This document shows positions 46,041-56,383 of a stretch of DNA of 64,000 bases, piece by piece. The stretch spans positions 68,579 through 132,578 of the forward strand of contig JAXGIS010000003.1 in assembly GCA_040770645.1 (NCBI GenBank), written 5' to 3'. The translations under genes and the position numbers were made by a program. The stretch is from JAAYZX01 sp040770645 (GTDB taxonomy: Bacteria; Actinomycetota; Thermoleophilia; RBG-16-64-13). The notes below the pieces were generated by a model that did not search any database, was not told where the DNA came from, and worked only from the letters and a program-made list of their open reading frames with translations. How positions within the stretch are numbered: the first letter of the stretch is position 1; each line of letters starts with the position of its first letter.

Positions 46041-46815
46041 ATACCATTGAACTGAAGGGCATCACCAAGATTTTCGGCGGGCTGGCTGCAGTGAGTTCGC
46101 TGGATCTGACGGTGGCCAAGGGCGAGATTCACGGTCTCATCGGTCCCAACGGCTCTGGAAAGTCGACCACGCTGAATCTCATCAGCGGTCAGTACATTCC
46201 GACTTCGGGCCAGATACTGCTGGGGGGCCGTGACATCACTCGCGTGCCTCCGGCTGAGCGCACCGTCCTGGGCATAGCTCGCACCTTCCAGAACATAAGG
46301 CTGTTCCGGCGCCTCTCAGTGCTGGACAACGTGATGGTGTCGCGTTACTGCCGCACCCGCAGTGGCCTGGTGCCGGTTTTCCTGCGTCTACCGAGTGAGA
46401 GGCGGGAGGAAGCCCAGGCGCGGGAAGCAGCGCTGGCGGCCCTGCGGGTGGTGGACATGGATGGCCGTGCCGATGCCTTGCCCGGCGACCTGCCCTACGG
46501 GCAGCAGCGTTTGGTCGAGATCGCGCGCGCGTTGGCCACCGATCCCCAAGTGCTGATGTTGGACGAGCCGGCCCGGCAGGCATGAATCCAACCGAGAAGC
46601 GTGATTTGCAGCTTCTCATCGCGCGACTGAATCGGGAACATCAGCTGACCATACTCTTGGTCGAGCACGATATGGATCTGGTCATGGCTGCCTGCGGCCG
46701 GCTGACTGTGTTGAACTTCGGGGCCAAGATAGGTGAGGGTTCCGCTTATGAGGTACGCGCCAACCCCGATGTCATCGAGGCCTACCTGGGCAGTGAGGAG
46801 GCGGTCGGTGCTTAG
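46037..46815 (+). CDS. livG: ABC transporter ATPase LivG (one frameshift)
   Basis: One of two ATPases of the Liv transporter. Intact to about 46575: GPNGSGKSTTLNLISG, GIARTFQNIRLFRRLSV, DLPYGQQRLVEIARAL and VLMLDEPA. Here the reading shifts; the next frame continues GMNPTEKRDLQLLIARL, TILLVEHDMDLVM and the LivG-typical tail IGEGSAYEVRANPDVIEAYLG. Joined length is about 258 residues. The shift falls between LDEPA and GMNP, exactly inside the conserved LDEPAAGMN motif, so it is most likely a sequence error. Confidence 0.92.
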
Positions 46816-47542
46816 CATAGAGAACATGGACGCCTTCTACGGCAAAGTCCCTGCACTACGCGGCATCAGCATCGTGGTGGAAGATGGGGAAGTGGTGACG
46901 TTGGTGGGTGCCAACGGTGCCGGTAAGAGTACGCTGCTCAAGGCGATCAGCGGAACCGTGAATGCCACGGGCCGTATCGAGTTTGACGGCCGTAGTCTGA
47001 TCGGCATGAAGCCGGAGCAGGTGGTGCGTCAAGGCATCGTCCAGGTCCCGGAGGGTCGGAGGATATTCCCCGGCATGACGGTGGTGGAGAACTTGGAGGT
47101 GGCATCGTATGCGGCGGGGCGCAGCAATGCCGAGATCCGGGAAGATCTCCCACGCGTTCTCGAAATCTTCCCCTCGTTGCAGGCGCGTAGGAAGAGCTAC
47201 GGTTGGTCCCTGTCTGGAGGGGAGCAGCAGATGCTGGCTATCGGCAGGGGTCTCATGGCACGGCCGAAGCTGCTGCTGCTCGATGAACCTTCGTTGGGGC
47301 TGGCGCCGATGCTGGTGCAGGAAGTCTTCAGGGTTATTCGAGACATAAGGACACGAGGAACTACCCTGCTCCTGGTTGAGCAGAACGCCCGTATGGCCCT
47401 GGCGGTGGCCGACCGAGGCTACGTGCTCGAGAATGGACGGGTGGTACAGGAAGGCCCTGTCGCGGACCTGCTGAAGGACGAAGCGATCATCACCGCCTAC
47501 CTGGGCGGAGGTCACGAGATGGCCTGCGAGGTGGGCGAGTGA
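46808..47542 (+). CDS. livF: ABC transporter ATPase LivF
   Basis: The second Liv ATPase, 244 residues and intact: GANGAGKSTLLKAISG, GIVQVPEGRRIFPGMTV (LivF hallmark), LSGGEQQMLAIGRGL, LLLDEPSLGLAPML and LVEQNARMALAVADRGYVLE. GTG 46808 overlaps the livG stop by 8 nt, and its own stop overlaps the next gene by 4 nt, so transporter and oxidation genes are translated in one coupled chain. Confidence 0.96.
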   Translation: MLSIENMDAFYGKVPALRGISIVVEDGEVVTLVGANGAGKSTLLKAISGTVNATGRIEFDGRSLIGMKPEQVVRQGIVQVPEGRRIFPGMTVVENLEVASYAAGRSNAEIREDLPRVLEIFPSLQARRKSYGWSLSGGEQQMLAIGRGLMARPKLLLLDEPSLGLAPMLVQEVFRVIRDIRTRGTTLLLVEQNARMALAVADRGYVLENGRVVQEGPVADLLKDEAIITAYLGGGHEMACEVGE

Positions 47543-49670
47543 ACGCACTCGCATCTCGGGTGCGTGCCGCGCTCCAAGATGAGCGGGGAAGTAGCGCGCG
47601 GGGTCGGGCATTCGGGATGATCCGGCCCAAGGTGGAGCAGACCATCGCAGGCTTTCCCGAACTGGCGCTCAATACCAGGCGGTTGAAGTTGGCCGCGCTG
47701 GACCGCAATGCTGAGCTCGTCCCCCTCGCACGTGAGCGAATGGAGGCCAACGGCATGCGGGTGTACGTGGCCGATACTGCGGTCGAGGCCGTTGCCCACG
47801 TGCATGCGCTGATGCCCTCCTCTGGTTTGGTGGTCAAGTCCAAGTCCAATCTCGGCAAGGAACTACATCTGGCCGAGGTGCTGACAGATGCGGGCCTCAC
47901 TGTGATCGAGACCGACCTGGGTGATCGCATCAACCAGATGGCGGGGACCACCGGTTTTCATGTGCTTTCGCCGGCGGCGTCCATCGATCGCTTCCAAGTG
48001 CGTGATCTCTTCTCCCGGGAATTGGGAGAGGAGCTGGGCGACAGCCCCGAGGAGTTGGTCGCTGCCGCCCGACGCAGTCTGCGGGGTTACTTTGCGCGCG
48101 CAGACTATGGATTGCGGGCGCCAATGCCATAGCCGCCGACACCGGCTCCGTGTGTCTCATGGAGAATGAGGGCAACATCCGGGCAGCCACGGCTCTGCCG
48201 AGAGTGGTGGTGGTAGTGGCTGCCATCACCAAGATCGTACCGACCCTGGAGGAGGCATGGGCGGTGGCCCGTGCCGCCTCGGTCTTCGCGGGTGGACAGG
48301 ACTTTGCCACGTACGTCACCTGCCTATCCGGCCCCACACCTGACGGTGGCGGTCCAGAGGAAGTCCACGTAGTGTTGGTTGACGACGGGCGGAGCCGCGC
48401 CATAGCCGAAGGTTACGCCGAAGCATTCGCGTGCATCAACTGCGGTGGCTGTCTGAACTTCTGTCCGATCTACGGTCAGATTGGCGACGGGTTCGCCGGA
48501 AAGCGGGTGGGCGGAATCGGGGCGCTGCAGACCTGGCTGCTCGATGGTCGGGAGGCTGCGGAACAGGGAGGTGCCTCTCTCTGTATTAAGTGCGGCAAGT
48601 GCCGCACCATCTGCCCGGTGCAACTGGACACGCCGAGGCTCCTGACGCGGTTGCAGACCGAAGCTGTGACGCGAAGAGAGGCGCCTGCCTTTGGCCGGGC
48701 GGCCGATCGTCTCATGGCTGCTTTGGTAGTCCACCCCACCTTGCTTGCGGGCTTCGGGTCTTTGGCGCGGGCGTACGCCCGCACGGGCTTCCAACGTCTG
48801 GTGAGAAGAACGGGAGTACTGCGTGCCCTGAAGCTCGACGCCGCCGAGCGGCTGCTGCCGCCTCCGTCCACGCCGCCCGCCGTGGCGCCGTCTCTGGCGC
48901 CCACCGCTCCCGAGCGGCCCGGGTGTTCTTCTTCCGAGGCTGCCTGAGCCACGAGTTGCTGGGGGGTGTCACAACCGCCACTCTGGACGTACTGCGCGCG
49001 AACGGGTGCCGGGTGCTGACACCACGCGAGCAGGTGCTGCGGGGCCATCCACGAGCACGCAGGCGACGAGGATGCAGCGCGATCTCTGGCCCGAAGAAAC
49101 ATAGATGCCTTCCGGGGAGAGGAGCTCATCATCAGCAACTCGGGAGGCTGCGGGGCAACACTGAAGGAGTATGCGACTCTGTTGGCCGATGATCCCGACT
49201 ACGCCGATGCGGCGCGCGCCTTCGCGGCGCGCGTGCGCGACCTCTCGGAGTTCCTGGCGCAACTGGGGCCCGCGCCCATGAAGGGGATACATCCTGCTGT
49301 ATCAGTGACGTACCAAGACTCCTGCCACCTGTCTTTGTTGCAGGGCATCTGCGACGAGCCACGCGCCCTTCTGCATGCAGTTCCCGGTTTGGATCTCCGG
49401 GAGATGCAACCACGCGAGTTCTGTTGCGGCAGCGGCGGCCTGTGGGGCCTCAAGCATACTGAACTGTCCGCGCGGCTACGGGAAGTCAAGTTGGAAGACG
49501 CCGCCGCCAGCGGCGCGTCGATCATTGTGACGGGCAATCCCGGGTGCCACATGCATTTGCAGGGGGGGCCCATGCCCGTGGTGCACATGGCCGAGGTGCT
49601 GGCCGCCGCATACCGAGGCGGGTCGCTGGATACGGGGCAGGCCACCGATGACGGAGTGGCTGCAGGATGA
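47539..49670 (+). CDS. LUD-domain / 4Fe-4S / CCG-domain oxidoreductase (LutB-LutA fusion, three frameshifts)
   Basis: The N-terminal LUD domain (about residues 1-290; SGLVVKSKSNLGKELHLAEV, ENEGNIRAATALPRVVVVVA) and two ferredoxin-like clusters CINCGGCLNFCPIYG and CIKCGKCRTICPVQL (near 298 and 348) match LutB/LldF. After a Pro/Ala-rich linker (about 435-465) come two CCG domains: FFFRGCLSHELLGG, CCGAIHEHAGDEDAARSLARRN, NSGGCGATLKEY, then TYQDSCHLSLLQG and REFCCGSGGLWG, as in LutA/LldE. Frames change near 48125, 48915 and 49040, and no stop or start separates the parts. Together with LutC this would form an L-lactate oxidising complex; substrate is inferred. Confidence 0.85.
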
Positions 49671-50290
49671 ATCGCTCCGCGGCGACCTTGGTGGCCGATG
49701 CCGTGGCGTCGTTTCGGGGCCACGGCTGGCAGGTGCAGGTGGCGGGTGACGCGGCTGAGGCCCGTGACCGGCTGCTGGCGGTGGTGGGGTCGCAGGCCCG
49801 CGTGGCGGTGAGGGAGTGTCCCGCGTGGCAGGAAATCGATGCGCAACCGCATCTTGCGGTCGGCGGTCGACTCGTGCGGTGCGGGCCCGGAATCGATGCA
49901 CCCAGCCGCGCCGACCTTCTGGCCGTGGATGTGGGCGTAACCGGCGCTACTGCGCTGGTGGTGGAGACGGCCACCGCTCTCATTGGCGCCGATGATGCCT
50001 ACGCTCAGCTCGTGTCGAACCTACCTTTCTCGCACGTGGTGTTGGCCCATACGCACGCCATTGTCCCCACACTGGGGGAGGGCTTGGGTTTGGTGCGCTA
50101 TTTCGCTCAAGGAGTATTGGGACGGCCTGTGCCTCGCTATGTGGGTGCCGTGTCGGGGGCCAGTCGCACCGGTGACATAGAGATGGTGATAGTTGAGGGC
50201 ATGCACGGCCCGGGTCGAGTCCATCTCATTCTGCTCGATTTCCCGGCTCCGGGATGGGAGGCGCTGCCGCCGGAGGCCTTCACGGCGTGA
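49667..50290 (+). CDS. lutC: LutC/LldG-like LUD-domain protein
   Basis: The third component of the LutABC-type lactate oxidation complex, 207 residues. The LUD domain has LLAVDVGVTGATALVVETATALIG and the C-terminal block GAVSGASRTGDIEMVIVEG followed by MHGPGRVHLILLD, which is the LutC signature. The ATG overlaps the preceding stop by 4 nt and the stop overlaps glcD. Confidence 0.9.
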   Translation: MNRSAATLVADAVASFRGHGWQVQVAGDAAEARDRLLAVVGSQARVAVRECPAWQEIDAQPHLAVGGRLVRCGPGIDAPSRADLLAVDVGVTGATALVVETATALIGADDAYAQLVSNLPFSHVVLAHTHAIVPTLGEGLGLVRYFAQGVLGRPVPRYVGAVSGASRTGDIEMVIVEGMHGPGRVHLILLDFPAPGWEALPPEAFTA

Positions 50291-51744
50291 GTCAGCGCAA
50301 TCCCCACTCCCCCCGAGGTGTCAGTCTGCCTCTCGTCGCCCATGGTGCCGGGATTGGTGTGGACACAATCGAGGCGGGACTGGTTCGCCTGTTGGGCCGA
50401 GCCTGGGTGCGTCGCCAACCCCGCGACCTATTGGCCTACGCGTATGACGCCACCGGCGAGAAGCACCTCCCCGACATAGTGGTCTTTCCGGCCGATGGAA
50501 CTCAGGTGGCGGCCTGTGTGCGGGCGGCCGCGGAGAACGGTCTCGCCGTGGTCCCACGGGGGGCCGCAACCAATCTCTCTGGAGGGACACTCCCCATCAA
50601 GGGGGGCATGGTCATCAACATGCTGCGCATGAATCGGGTATTGTCCGTGGACCCATACGGAAGACTTGCTGTGGTGCAGGCCGGAGCCACGAATGAGTCC
50701 CTGCAGCGAGCTGTGGCTCCCTTCGGCCTTTTCTATGCTCCCGATCCCTCCAGCATGCGGGTGGCCACCATTGGTGGCAGCTTGGCCGAGAACGCGGGCG
50801 GGCCGCGTTGCGCCAAATACGGTGTGACTCTCAATCATGTGCTCGGGTTGCGGATCGTGTTGGCCGATGGCACCGAGATCGAGGTGGGAGGTCGATTGCA
50901 GGAGCCCCCGGGACTGGATCTCACCTCGCTTATGGTGGGAAGCGAGGGCACACTGAGCATCATCACCGAAGCCACGGTACGTCTCACTCCCCTCCCGGAG
51001 GCTTATCGGACTCTACTCGGAGTGTTTGGCGGTCTGACCGAGGCTATGGCGGCGGTGTCGGCCATTGTGGCGGAACGGATTGTGCCGGCTGCGCTCGAGT
51101 TGATGGATCACAATACCGTGGAAGTGATCAACGCCGGACGTCCCGGTAGCTTCCCTGAGGATGCTGACGCCGTTCTCCTCATAGAGGTGGACGGGGATTC
51201 CGGCGAGATAGACTCCCAAGCTCGGCGTATCCAGCAGGTTCTGAGTGCCCATCATGCTCTGGACATCCAAGTAGCGGCGACGGCAGAGGAGCGTGATCAG
51301 CTCTGGGAGGCGCGGCGTGCGGGATACGGGGCGCTCGCCCGCTCCAGCGCCTCACTCTCCGCCATGGATGTGACGGTTCCCCGGGATCGTTTGGTGGAGA
51401 TGCTGGGCGAGGTGCTTCGTCTATCTCACGAGCACCAACTCAAAGTGTTCGTGACCGCTCACGCCGGAGACGGCAACATGCACCCCACCGTACCCTTCGA
51501 TCCGGCAGATGCAGATCAGGTACGGCGATTGCATCGGCTCACGGAGGACATCACTCGAGCGTGTGTGGCCCTGGGAGGGTCCATCTCCGGCGAGCACGGC
51601 ATAGGGATAGAGAAGCTGTCCGGTATGTCGCTCCAGTTTTCGGAAGAGGTGCTCGAATTGATGCGCTCTGCGAAGAAAGCCTTCGATCCGGCCGACGTAC
51701 TCAATCCGGGCAAGAACATCCCGGCACCGGTGGGGAAATGGTGA
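50287..51744 (+). CDS. glcD: FAD-linked glycolate/D-lactate oxidase subunit GlcD
   Basis: A 485-residue flavoprotein of the VAO/GlcD family. The FAD-binding part has VVPRGAATNLSGGTLPIKGG and ATIGGSLAENAGGPRCAKYG, followed by LTSLMVGSEGTLSIITEATV. The C-terminal substrate domain has VTAHAGDGNMHPTVPFD and GGSISGEHGIGIEK with the catalytic-site histidines and GEHGIG motif. It oxidises 2-hydroxy acids such as glycolate or D-lactate, handing electrons to GlcF. GTG 50287 overlaps the lutC stop. Confidence 0.95.
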   Translation: MSQRNPHSPRGVSLPLVAHGAGIGVDTIEAGLVRLLGRAWVRRQPRDLLAYAYDATGEKHLPDIVVFPADGTQVAACVRAAAENGLAVVPRGAATNLSGGTLPIKGGMVINMLRMNRVLSVDPYGRLAVVQAGATNESLQRAVAPFGLFYAPDPSSMRVATIGGSLAENAGGPRCAKYGVTLNHVLGLRIVLADGTEIEVGGRLQEPPGLDLTSLMVGSEGTLSIITEATVRLTPLPEAYRTLLGVFGGLTEAMAAVSAIVAERIVPAALELMDHNTVEVINAGRPGSFPEDADAVLLIEVDGDSGEIDSQARRIQQVLSAHHALDIQVAATAEERDQLWEARRAGYGALARSSASLSAMDVTVPRDRLVEMLGEVLRLSHEHQLKVFVTAHAGDGNMHPTVPFDPADADQVRRLHRLTEDITRACVALGGSISGEHGIGIEKLSGMSLQFSEEVLELMRSAKKAFDPADVLNPGKNIPAPVGKW

Positions 51745-52968
51745 GGGCATTCGAGACCCCACAGACTCCGGCGGAAGCGGCCGCGATCCTCGCAGAAGCC
51801 CACGGCACACACACCCCGGTTGCCGTGATCGGCGGCGGCTCGCGACGGCACTGGTGGCGGAACCCCGCGTCCCTCGACGAGCCGGACGCGGGGGTGACCG
51901 TATCGGCCCTCGGTCTTGGGGGCGAGCCCGATATTCATGCGGCCAACCTCACCGCCACCTTCCCGGCCGGTATGCCGCTTCGTCGTGTTCACGAGCGCCT
52001 TGCCGAGGAAGGGCTGTGGCTCCCCCTGATGCATGTCGAGTCCACGGAGGCCACGCTTGAGGTTGTGTGGCTGCGGGCTTCGTCAACCCGCTGCGACTTG
52101 GCTATGGATTGACCCGGACTGGGTGCTGGGGCTGGAGGTGGTTTCACCACAAGGAAGGGTGTTGACGCTGGGTAGTGAGCTGGTGAAGAACGTGGCCGGC
52201 TACGATCTGGTACGGCTCCACCTCGGTGCCTGGGGGCGTCTTGGCCTGCTCGCGCGGGTGACGGTGAGGCTTCTTCCTCTTCCCGAGGCATCGGTCCTTG
52301 CCGAGGCCCGGTGGGAGTACGGTGTGGATTCGGTCGCCGTTGTTGACGAATGGATCCGAGCTGTATTGACGGATGGAACCCAACCGGCTTCGCTGGAGGT
52401 CTCTGCCGGACCCGGCCGCGAGCTGCGTGTTCTGGCCGATTTCGTCGGGCCAGAGGTTGGGGTATCTGCCCGCGCCGGCGCACACGCCTGGGGCGCGCTG
52501 CATGTGGCCGATGCCCGCGCTGCGGCGTGGGAGTCGCAGGTGGAGGAGAATCGGGCGGTCGCCGCCGCCCTTCCTTGGCGGGCGCGCGTTTCTGTGGAAG
52601 TCCCCGGTTTGCGGCGCCTTTTGCCTGCCGTCGGAGCGGTGGGGGGCGACGAGTGGTATCTCCGGGGCCACGCCGGGTCGGGGGTGTATTACTTCTCCTG
52701 GCAGGACGAAAGGGGCCCGATTCCCGGACTGGAGGCGTTGGTGCGCGAGTTGTCCCAAGGCTCGGGCGGGGACTTCAGTGTGGTGGCCGAAGGCGCGGCG
52801 GCGGCGCTTGTGCTGGGAACAGCCGGTTGGGTCGGATTTCCGCCGCGGCCCCCTCGCAGTCAAGATGCGGTAGAGAGCGCACTGGTCTCAGCGCTCAGTG
52901 GAGGTAGACCTTTGAATCCGCATTTGCCTCTCGCGGTTCCTGCACGCGCAGTTGGTGACGCGAAGTGA
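51738..52968 (+). CDS. glcE: Glycolate oxidase FAD-binding subunit GlcE (two frameshifts)
   Basis: GlcE is the shorter GlcD-like partner. The first frame gives FETPQTPAEAAAILAEAHG, VAVIGGGSRRHW and LWLPLMHVESTEATL. Adding one G at about 52053 gives GGCVAAGFVNPLRLGYGLTR, and one more near 52113 gives DWVLGLEVVSPQGRVLTLG and SELVKNVAGYDLVRLHLGAWG, the GlcE hallmark. The rest is intact to 52968. The total is about 410 residues. Both gaps are single-G deficits in G-runs, so sequence error is likely. Confidence 0.9.
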
Positions 52969-53007
52969 ATCCGACCGTAGACGGCTCCTCAGAGGGCGCA
53001 GCCCCCG

Positions 53008-54354
53008 ATGTCGGCGGGCGCCGCGCACGCCTCTTACCCCGGTTCGGTGCGTCCGGGTCCCATCTTCACTGTCCCCGACTCGGTGTTGGCGGAGATCCAC
53101 CGTTGCAACAAGTGCGGTTTCTGCATGGCCGGATGCCCTACCTACGGTGCTCAGCCCTTCGAATGGCTCGTCACGCGCGGGCGCATCTCGCTGGTGGACG
53201 ACGTGCTGAATGGTCGCCTGGACCCCGATGACCCCGGATTTCAAGAAGCGGTGGACACGTGTCTGAAGTGCCGGGCATGCGTGGAGTATTGTCCCCCCCA
53301 GATCCAGATTGATCATGTGATCACGCACGCGCGCGCGGCGCGCCGGGCGCGTCACGGCCTCGGTTTCGTTGAGCGACTGATCTATCGCGGTATCCTCTCA
53401 CGCCCAGCGGTGTTCAAAGGGCTGACGCGGTTGGGCCGACTGGCGGAGGTCACGGGGCTGCGCAGGCTGGTGACCCGCAGCCGGGCCCTCAACATCTGGC
53501 CGGTGCTGCAGCGAGCCGCGGAGACCGGACCAGTGTTTCCGGCCCAGACTGGACGCAGCATGATCGAAGCCGAGAAGCGGCGGCTGGGTCCACCACCATC
53601 GCCGCGGGACAGAGTGGTCTATTTCCTGGGGTGCGCCAAGGACTTCCTGTACGGGGACGCCGCGTTGGCCACATATCGGGTGCTGTGGCGCAATGGAGTG
53701 GAGGTGGAACTGCCCCGGGTGTCGTGCTGCGGGTTGCCGTGTCACTCAGCCGGGGACCTGGAGGGGGCTCGGGCTCTGGCGCGCAAGAACCTTGCCGCTC
53801 TGAGCCGATGCCGAGCTGAGACCATTGTGGTGGATGAGTCGAGTTGCTGTTCGCACCTGCGCAATCTGGGCGAGTTATTCTTGGGTATGCCTGAAGAGAA
53901 GCGCATGCGCCGGCTTGCGGAGCGGGTGGTGGATTTGACCGTGTATCTGGATCGCCTGGGCATCGTCCCTCCTGGGCCGCTGATGGTCACGGCCGGGTGG
54001 CATGACCCCTGCCATCTTCGCCACCATGAGGGGGTGGTGGATGCTCCACGCCGTCTTCTGCAGGCGGTGCCGGGACTCACGTTGGTGGAATCCACACTGG
54101 CCCCTGGTTGTTGCGGGGGAGCCGGAGCCATCATGCTGACCCAGCCCGAACTATCCGATTCCATCCTGGAGGCGCGCGAGGACGGTTTCCGTGAGGCGGG
54201 GGCGGAGGTGATTGTCACGTCGAGCCCCTCGTGTGTGACGCAGTACCGGCGGGCGGAGGCGGCCGGTGGTCTGCCGGTTCTGTACATATCAGAATTGCTG
54301 GATCGGGCGTATCAGGCCGATAACGGCGGGTCGGCGGCACCGAGTGGCTCCTGA
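53008..54354 (+). CDS. glcF: Glycolate oxidase iron-sulfur subunit GlcF
   Basis: The Fe-S subunit that links GlcDE to the electron chain. Two ferredoxin-type clusters are present (CNKCGFCMAGCPTYG near residue 33 and CLKCRACVEYCPPQI near 89), then two CCG domains: VVYFLGCAKDFLYGD, SCCGLPCHSAGD, GWHDPCHLRHHEGV and PGCCGGAGAIM. Length is 448 residues. ATG 53008 has no ribosome site; GTG 52965, which overlaps the glcE stop, is a better-placed start but would need a frameshift at about 53000-53040. Confidence 0.93.
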   Translation: MSAGAAHASYPGSVRPGPIFTVPDSVLAEIHRCNKCGFCMAGCPTYGAQPFEWLVTRGRISLVDDVLNGRLDPDDPGFQEAVDTCLKCRACVEYCPPQIQIDHVITHARAARRARHGLGFVERLIYRGILSRPAVFKGLTRLGRLAEVTGLRRLVTRSRALNIWPVLQRAAETGPVFPAQTGRSMIEAEKRRLGPPPSPRDRVVYFLGCAKDFLYGDAALATYRVLWRNGVEVELPRVSCCGLPCHSAGDLEGARALARKNLAALSRCRAETIVVDESSCCSHLRNLGELFLGMPEEKRMRRLAERVVDLTVYLDRLGIVPPGPLMVTAGWHDPCHLRHHEGVVDAPRRLLQAVPGLTLVESTLAPGCCGGAGAIMLTQPELSDSILEAREDGFREAGAEVIVTSSPSCVTQYRRAEAAGGLPVLYISELLDRAYQADNGGSAAPSGS

Positions 54355-54577
54355 GCACGGGTGACTGTTGTATCATTGAGCGCAGGGAGTGGTCGAACCA
54401 GTGGACCAAAGGAGGGGGGTTTCGTGCCCGCTGTGGCGGGAAAAGAGTCCGTGCCGGTGCACATGCATTGGCTCGCTGCCGCGTAGATGTTAGCGCCCCA
54501 TGCGACCGGCACCATGGTGGGTACACGCACGCCGGCTCCTGGCGGCGTGCCGGAGCACAAGCAACCCAAGGAGATGC
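54355..54577. other. Intergenic region between glcF and iorA
   Basis: A 223-bp gap that probably contains the iorAB promoter. TATCAT at 54370-54375 could be a -10. AAGGAGGGGGG occurs at 54409-54419 with no gene immediately behind it. No known riboswitch class is recognised. Confidence 0.3.
54526..54549. other. Hairpin in the iorA leader
   Basis: GCACGCCG (54526-54533) pairs perfectly with CGGCGTGC (54542-54549) around an 8-nt loop. It ends about 20 nt before the AAGGAG ribosome site of iorA. It may be an attenuator or a stability element. Confidence 0.4.
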
Positions 54578-56381
54578 TATGCGTAGCGTGATGTCAGGAA
54601 ACGAGGCCATCGCCCGCGGCGCCTGGGAGGCCGGGGTAACCGTGGCCACCGCCTATCCCGGGACTCCATCCACGGAGATCCTGGAGAATGTTGCCACCTA
54701 CCCCGATATCTACAGTGAGTGGTCTGTGAACGAGAAGGTGGCCGTGGAAGTGGCCATCGGCGCCACCGAGGTGGGGGCGCGCTGCCTGTCGGCAATGAAA
54801 GTGGTGGGTCTCAACGTAGCCGCCGACCCCGTCTTCAACGCCTCCTATGTGGGCACTCCGGGTTACGTGGTGGTAGTGGCCGACGATCCCGGCCGCTACA
54901 GCTCCCAAACCGAGCAGGATAACCGACGCTTGGGCCCCTACGCCAAGATTCCTGTGTTGGAGCCGGCCACTTCCCAGGAGTGCAAGGACTACGTACGCGT
55001 CGGCATAGAACTATCCGAGCGCTTCCGTACTCCGGTGATGCTGCGTACTACCACCCGCACCTCCCACTCCAAGGGCTTGGTGGAACTGGGGGAACGCACG
55101 GAGAAGGCCGAGCCTTTGGCGTTGATTCGTGAGCCGCGCTACAGCCTGCTTCCTGGTCTCACCCGCACGCGGCACCAAGAACTTGAAGAGCGCATGGCAG
55201 GTATTCGTGCCTGGGCCGACGAGACCGACATCAACCGCATTGAGATGGGCGACGCCGAGGTGGGCATCGTGGCCTGCGGTGCGGCCTACCAGTTTGCCAG
55301 GGAAGCCTTCCCTCAGGCCAGCTTCCTGAAAGTGGGTATGAGCTACCCGCTGCCCGAGAAGCTGGTACGTGAGTTCCGGAGCAAAGTCCGGCGCCTCTAC
55401 GTGGTGGAGGAACTCGACCCCTTCTTGGAAGAGCAGATCCGGCTCATGGGAGTACAGGTGGACGGCGGTGCCGAACTCCTGCCTCGGTGGGGCGAGCTCG
55501 ATCCTTACCTGGTGGCCACGGGCCTGACGCGGGCCGGCGTGTCCGGAGCCAATCCGGTCTTCACCGTTCAGCCCGATGCTCCGGTGCAGGGTCTTCCCAT
55601 GCGGCCGCCCACTCTGTGTCCCGGTTGTGGGCATCGCGGTGTCTTCACCGTGCTCTCGCGCCTCAAGGTGTTCGTGGCCGGCGACATTGGTTGCTACACC
55701 CTGGGCATTCAGCCCCCCTTCAACGCCCTGCACTCCGATATCTGCATGGGGGCCGGGGTCTCCACCGCCCACGGCATAGAGAAGGCCTTGGGCGAAGCCG
55801 CCCACGAAAGGAAAAACCGCAAGGTCTCCGTCATCGGCGACTCCACCTTCTTCCACTCCGGTATGACCGGATTGCTCAACATCGTGTGGAACGGCGGTTC
55901 TTCCGTGGTCATCATCCTCGACAACCGCACCACGGCCATGACCGGTGGTCAGGAGACCCCGGCCATGGGCCGTACCTTGTCGGGCGAAGAGGCTCCGGCG
56001 GTGGATATGGAGGCGTTGTGTCGGGCGCTGGGAGTGAACAGGGTACAGACGGTCGATGCCTATGACCTGGCGGCTCTGGAGACGTCCATCAAAGCTGCCT
56101 TGGACGCCGATGAACCGGCGGTCATCATCGCCCAAGCGCCTTGCGTGCTGGAATACAGGATCAAATGTAGCCTCGGGGGTCATAGAGGCCGATGCTCGCA
56201 CAGGCCGCAGCATGCGCTGCCTGCGTGGGTTGTACGCGCCGGGAGTCATACCCGCCGCCGAAGTCGGTAGAGAGGTGCAGACCTCCGTACTCATTGACGC
56301 CTCGCTATGCATCGGCTGCGGGGTCTGCGCCCAGATGTGCCGCTTGACGCTATACACGCCCTGGCCGGAAAGGAGGGGTGA
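54578..56381 (+). CDS. iorA: Indolepyruvate:ferredoxin oxidoreductase alpha subunit (C-terminus frameshifted)
   Basis: IorA oxidises aryl pyruvates from aromatic amino acids to acyl-CoA, reducing ferredoxin. MSGNEAIARGAWEAGVTVATAYPGTPSTEI opens the pyruvate-binding domain (split here at Gly), DPVFNASYVGTPGYVVVVADDPG follows, and the TPP domain has LCPGCGHRGVF, GDIGCYTLG, GDSTFFHSGMTGLLN and LDNRTTAMTGGQ. The frame is intact to about 56165. Beyond it the expected 8-Fe ferredoxin domain is only partly recoverable: DASLCIGCGVCAQMC is clear in another frame, while the first cluster region reads DARTGRSMRC with cysteines missing. The stop is taken as TGA 56379, joined to iorB. Confidence 0.9.
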
Positions 56382-56383
56382 GC

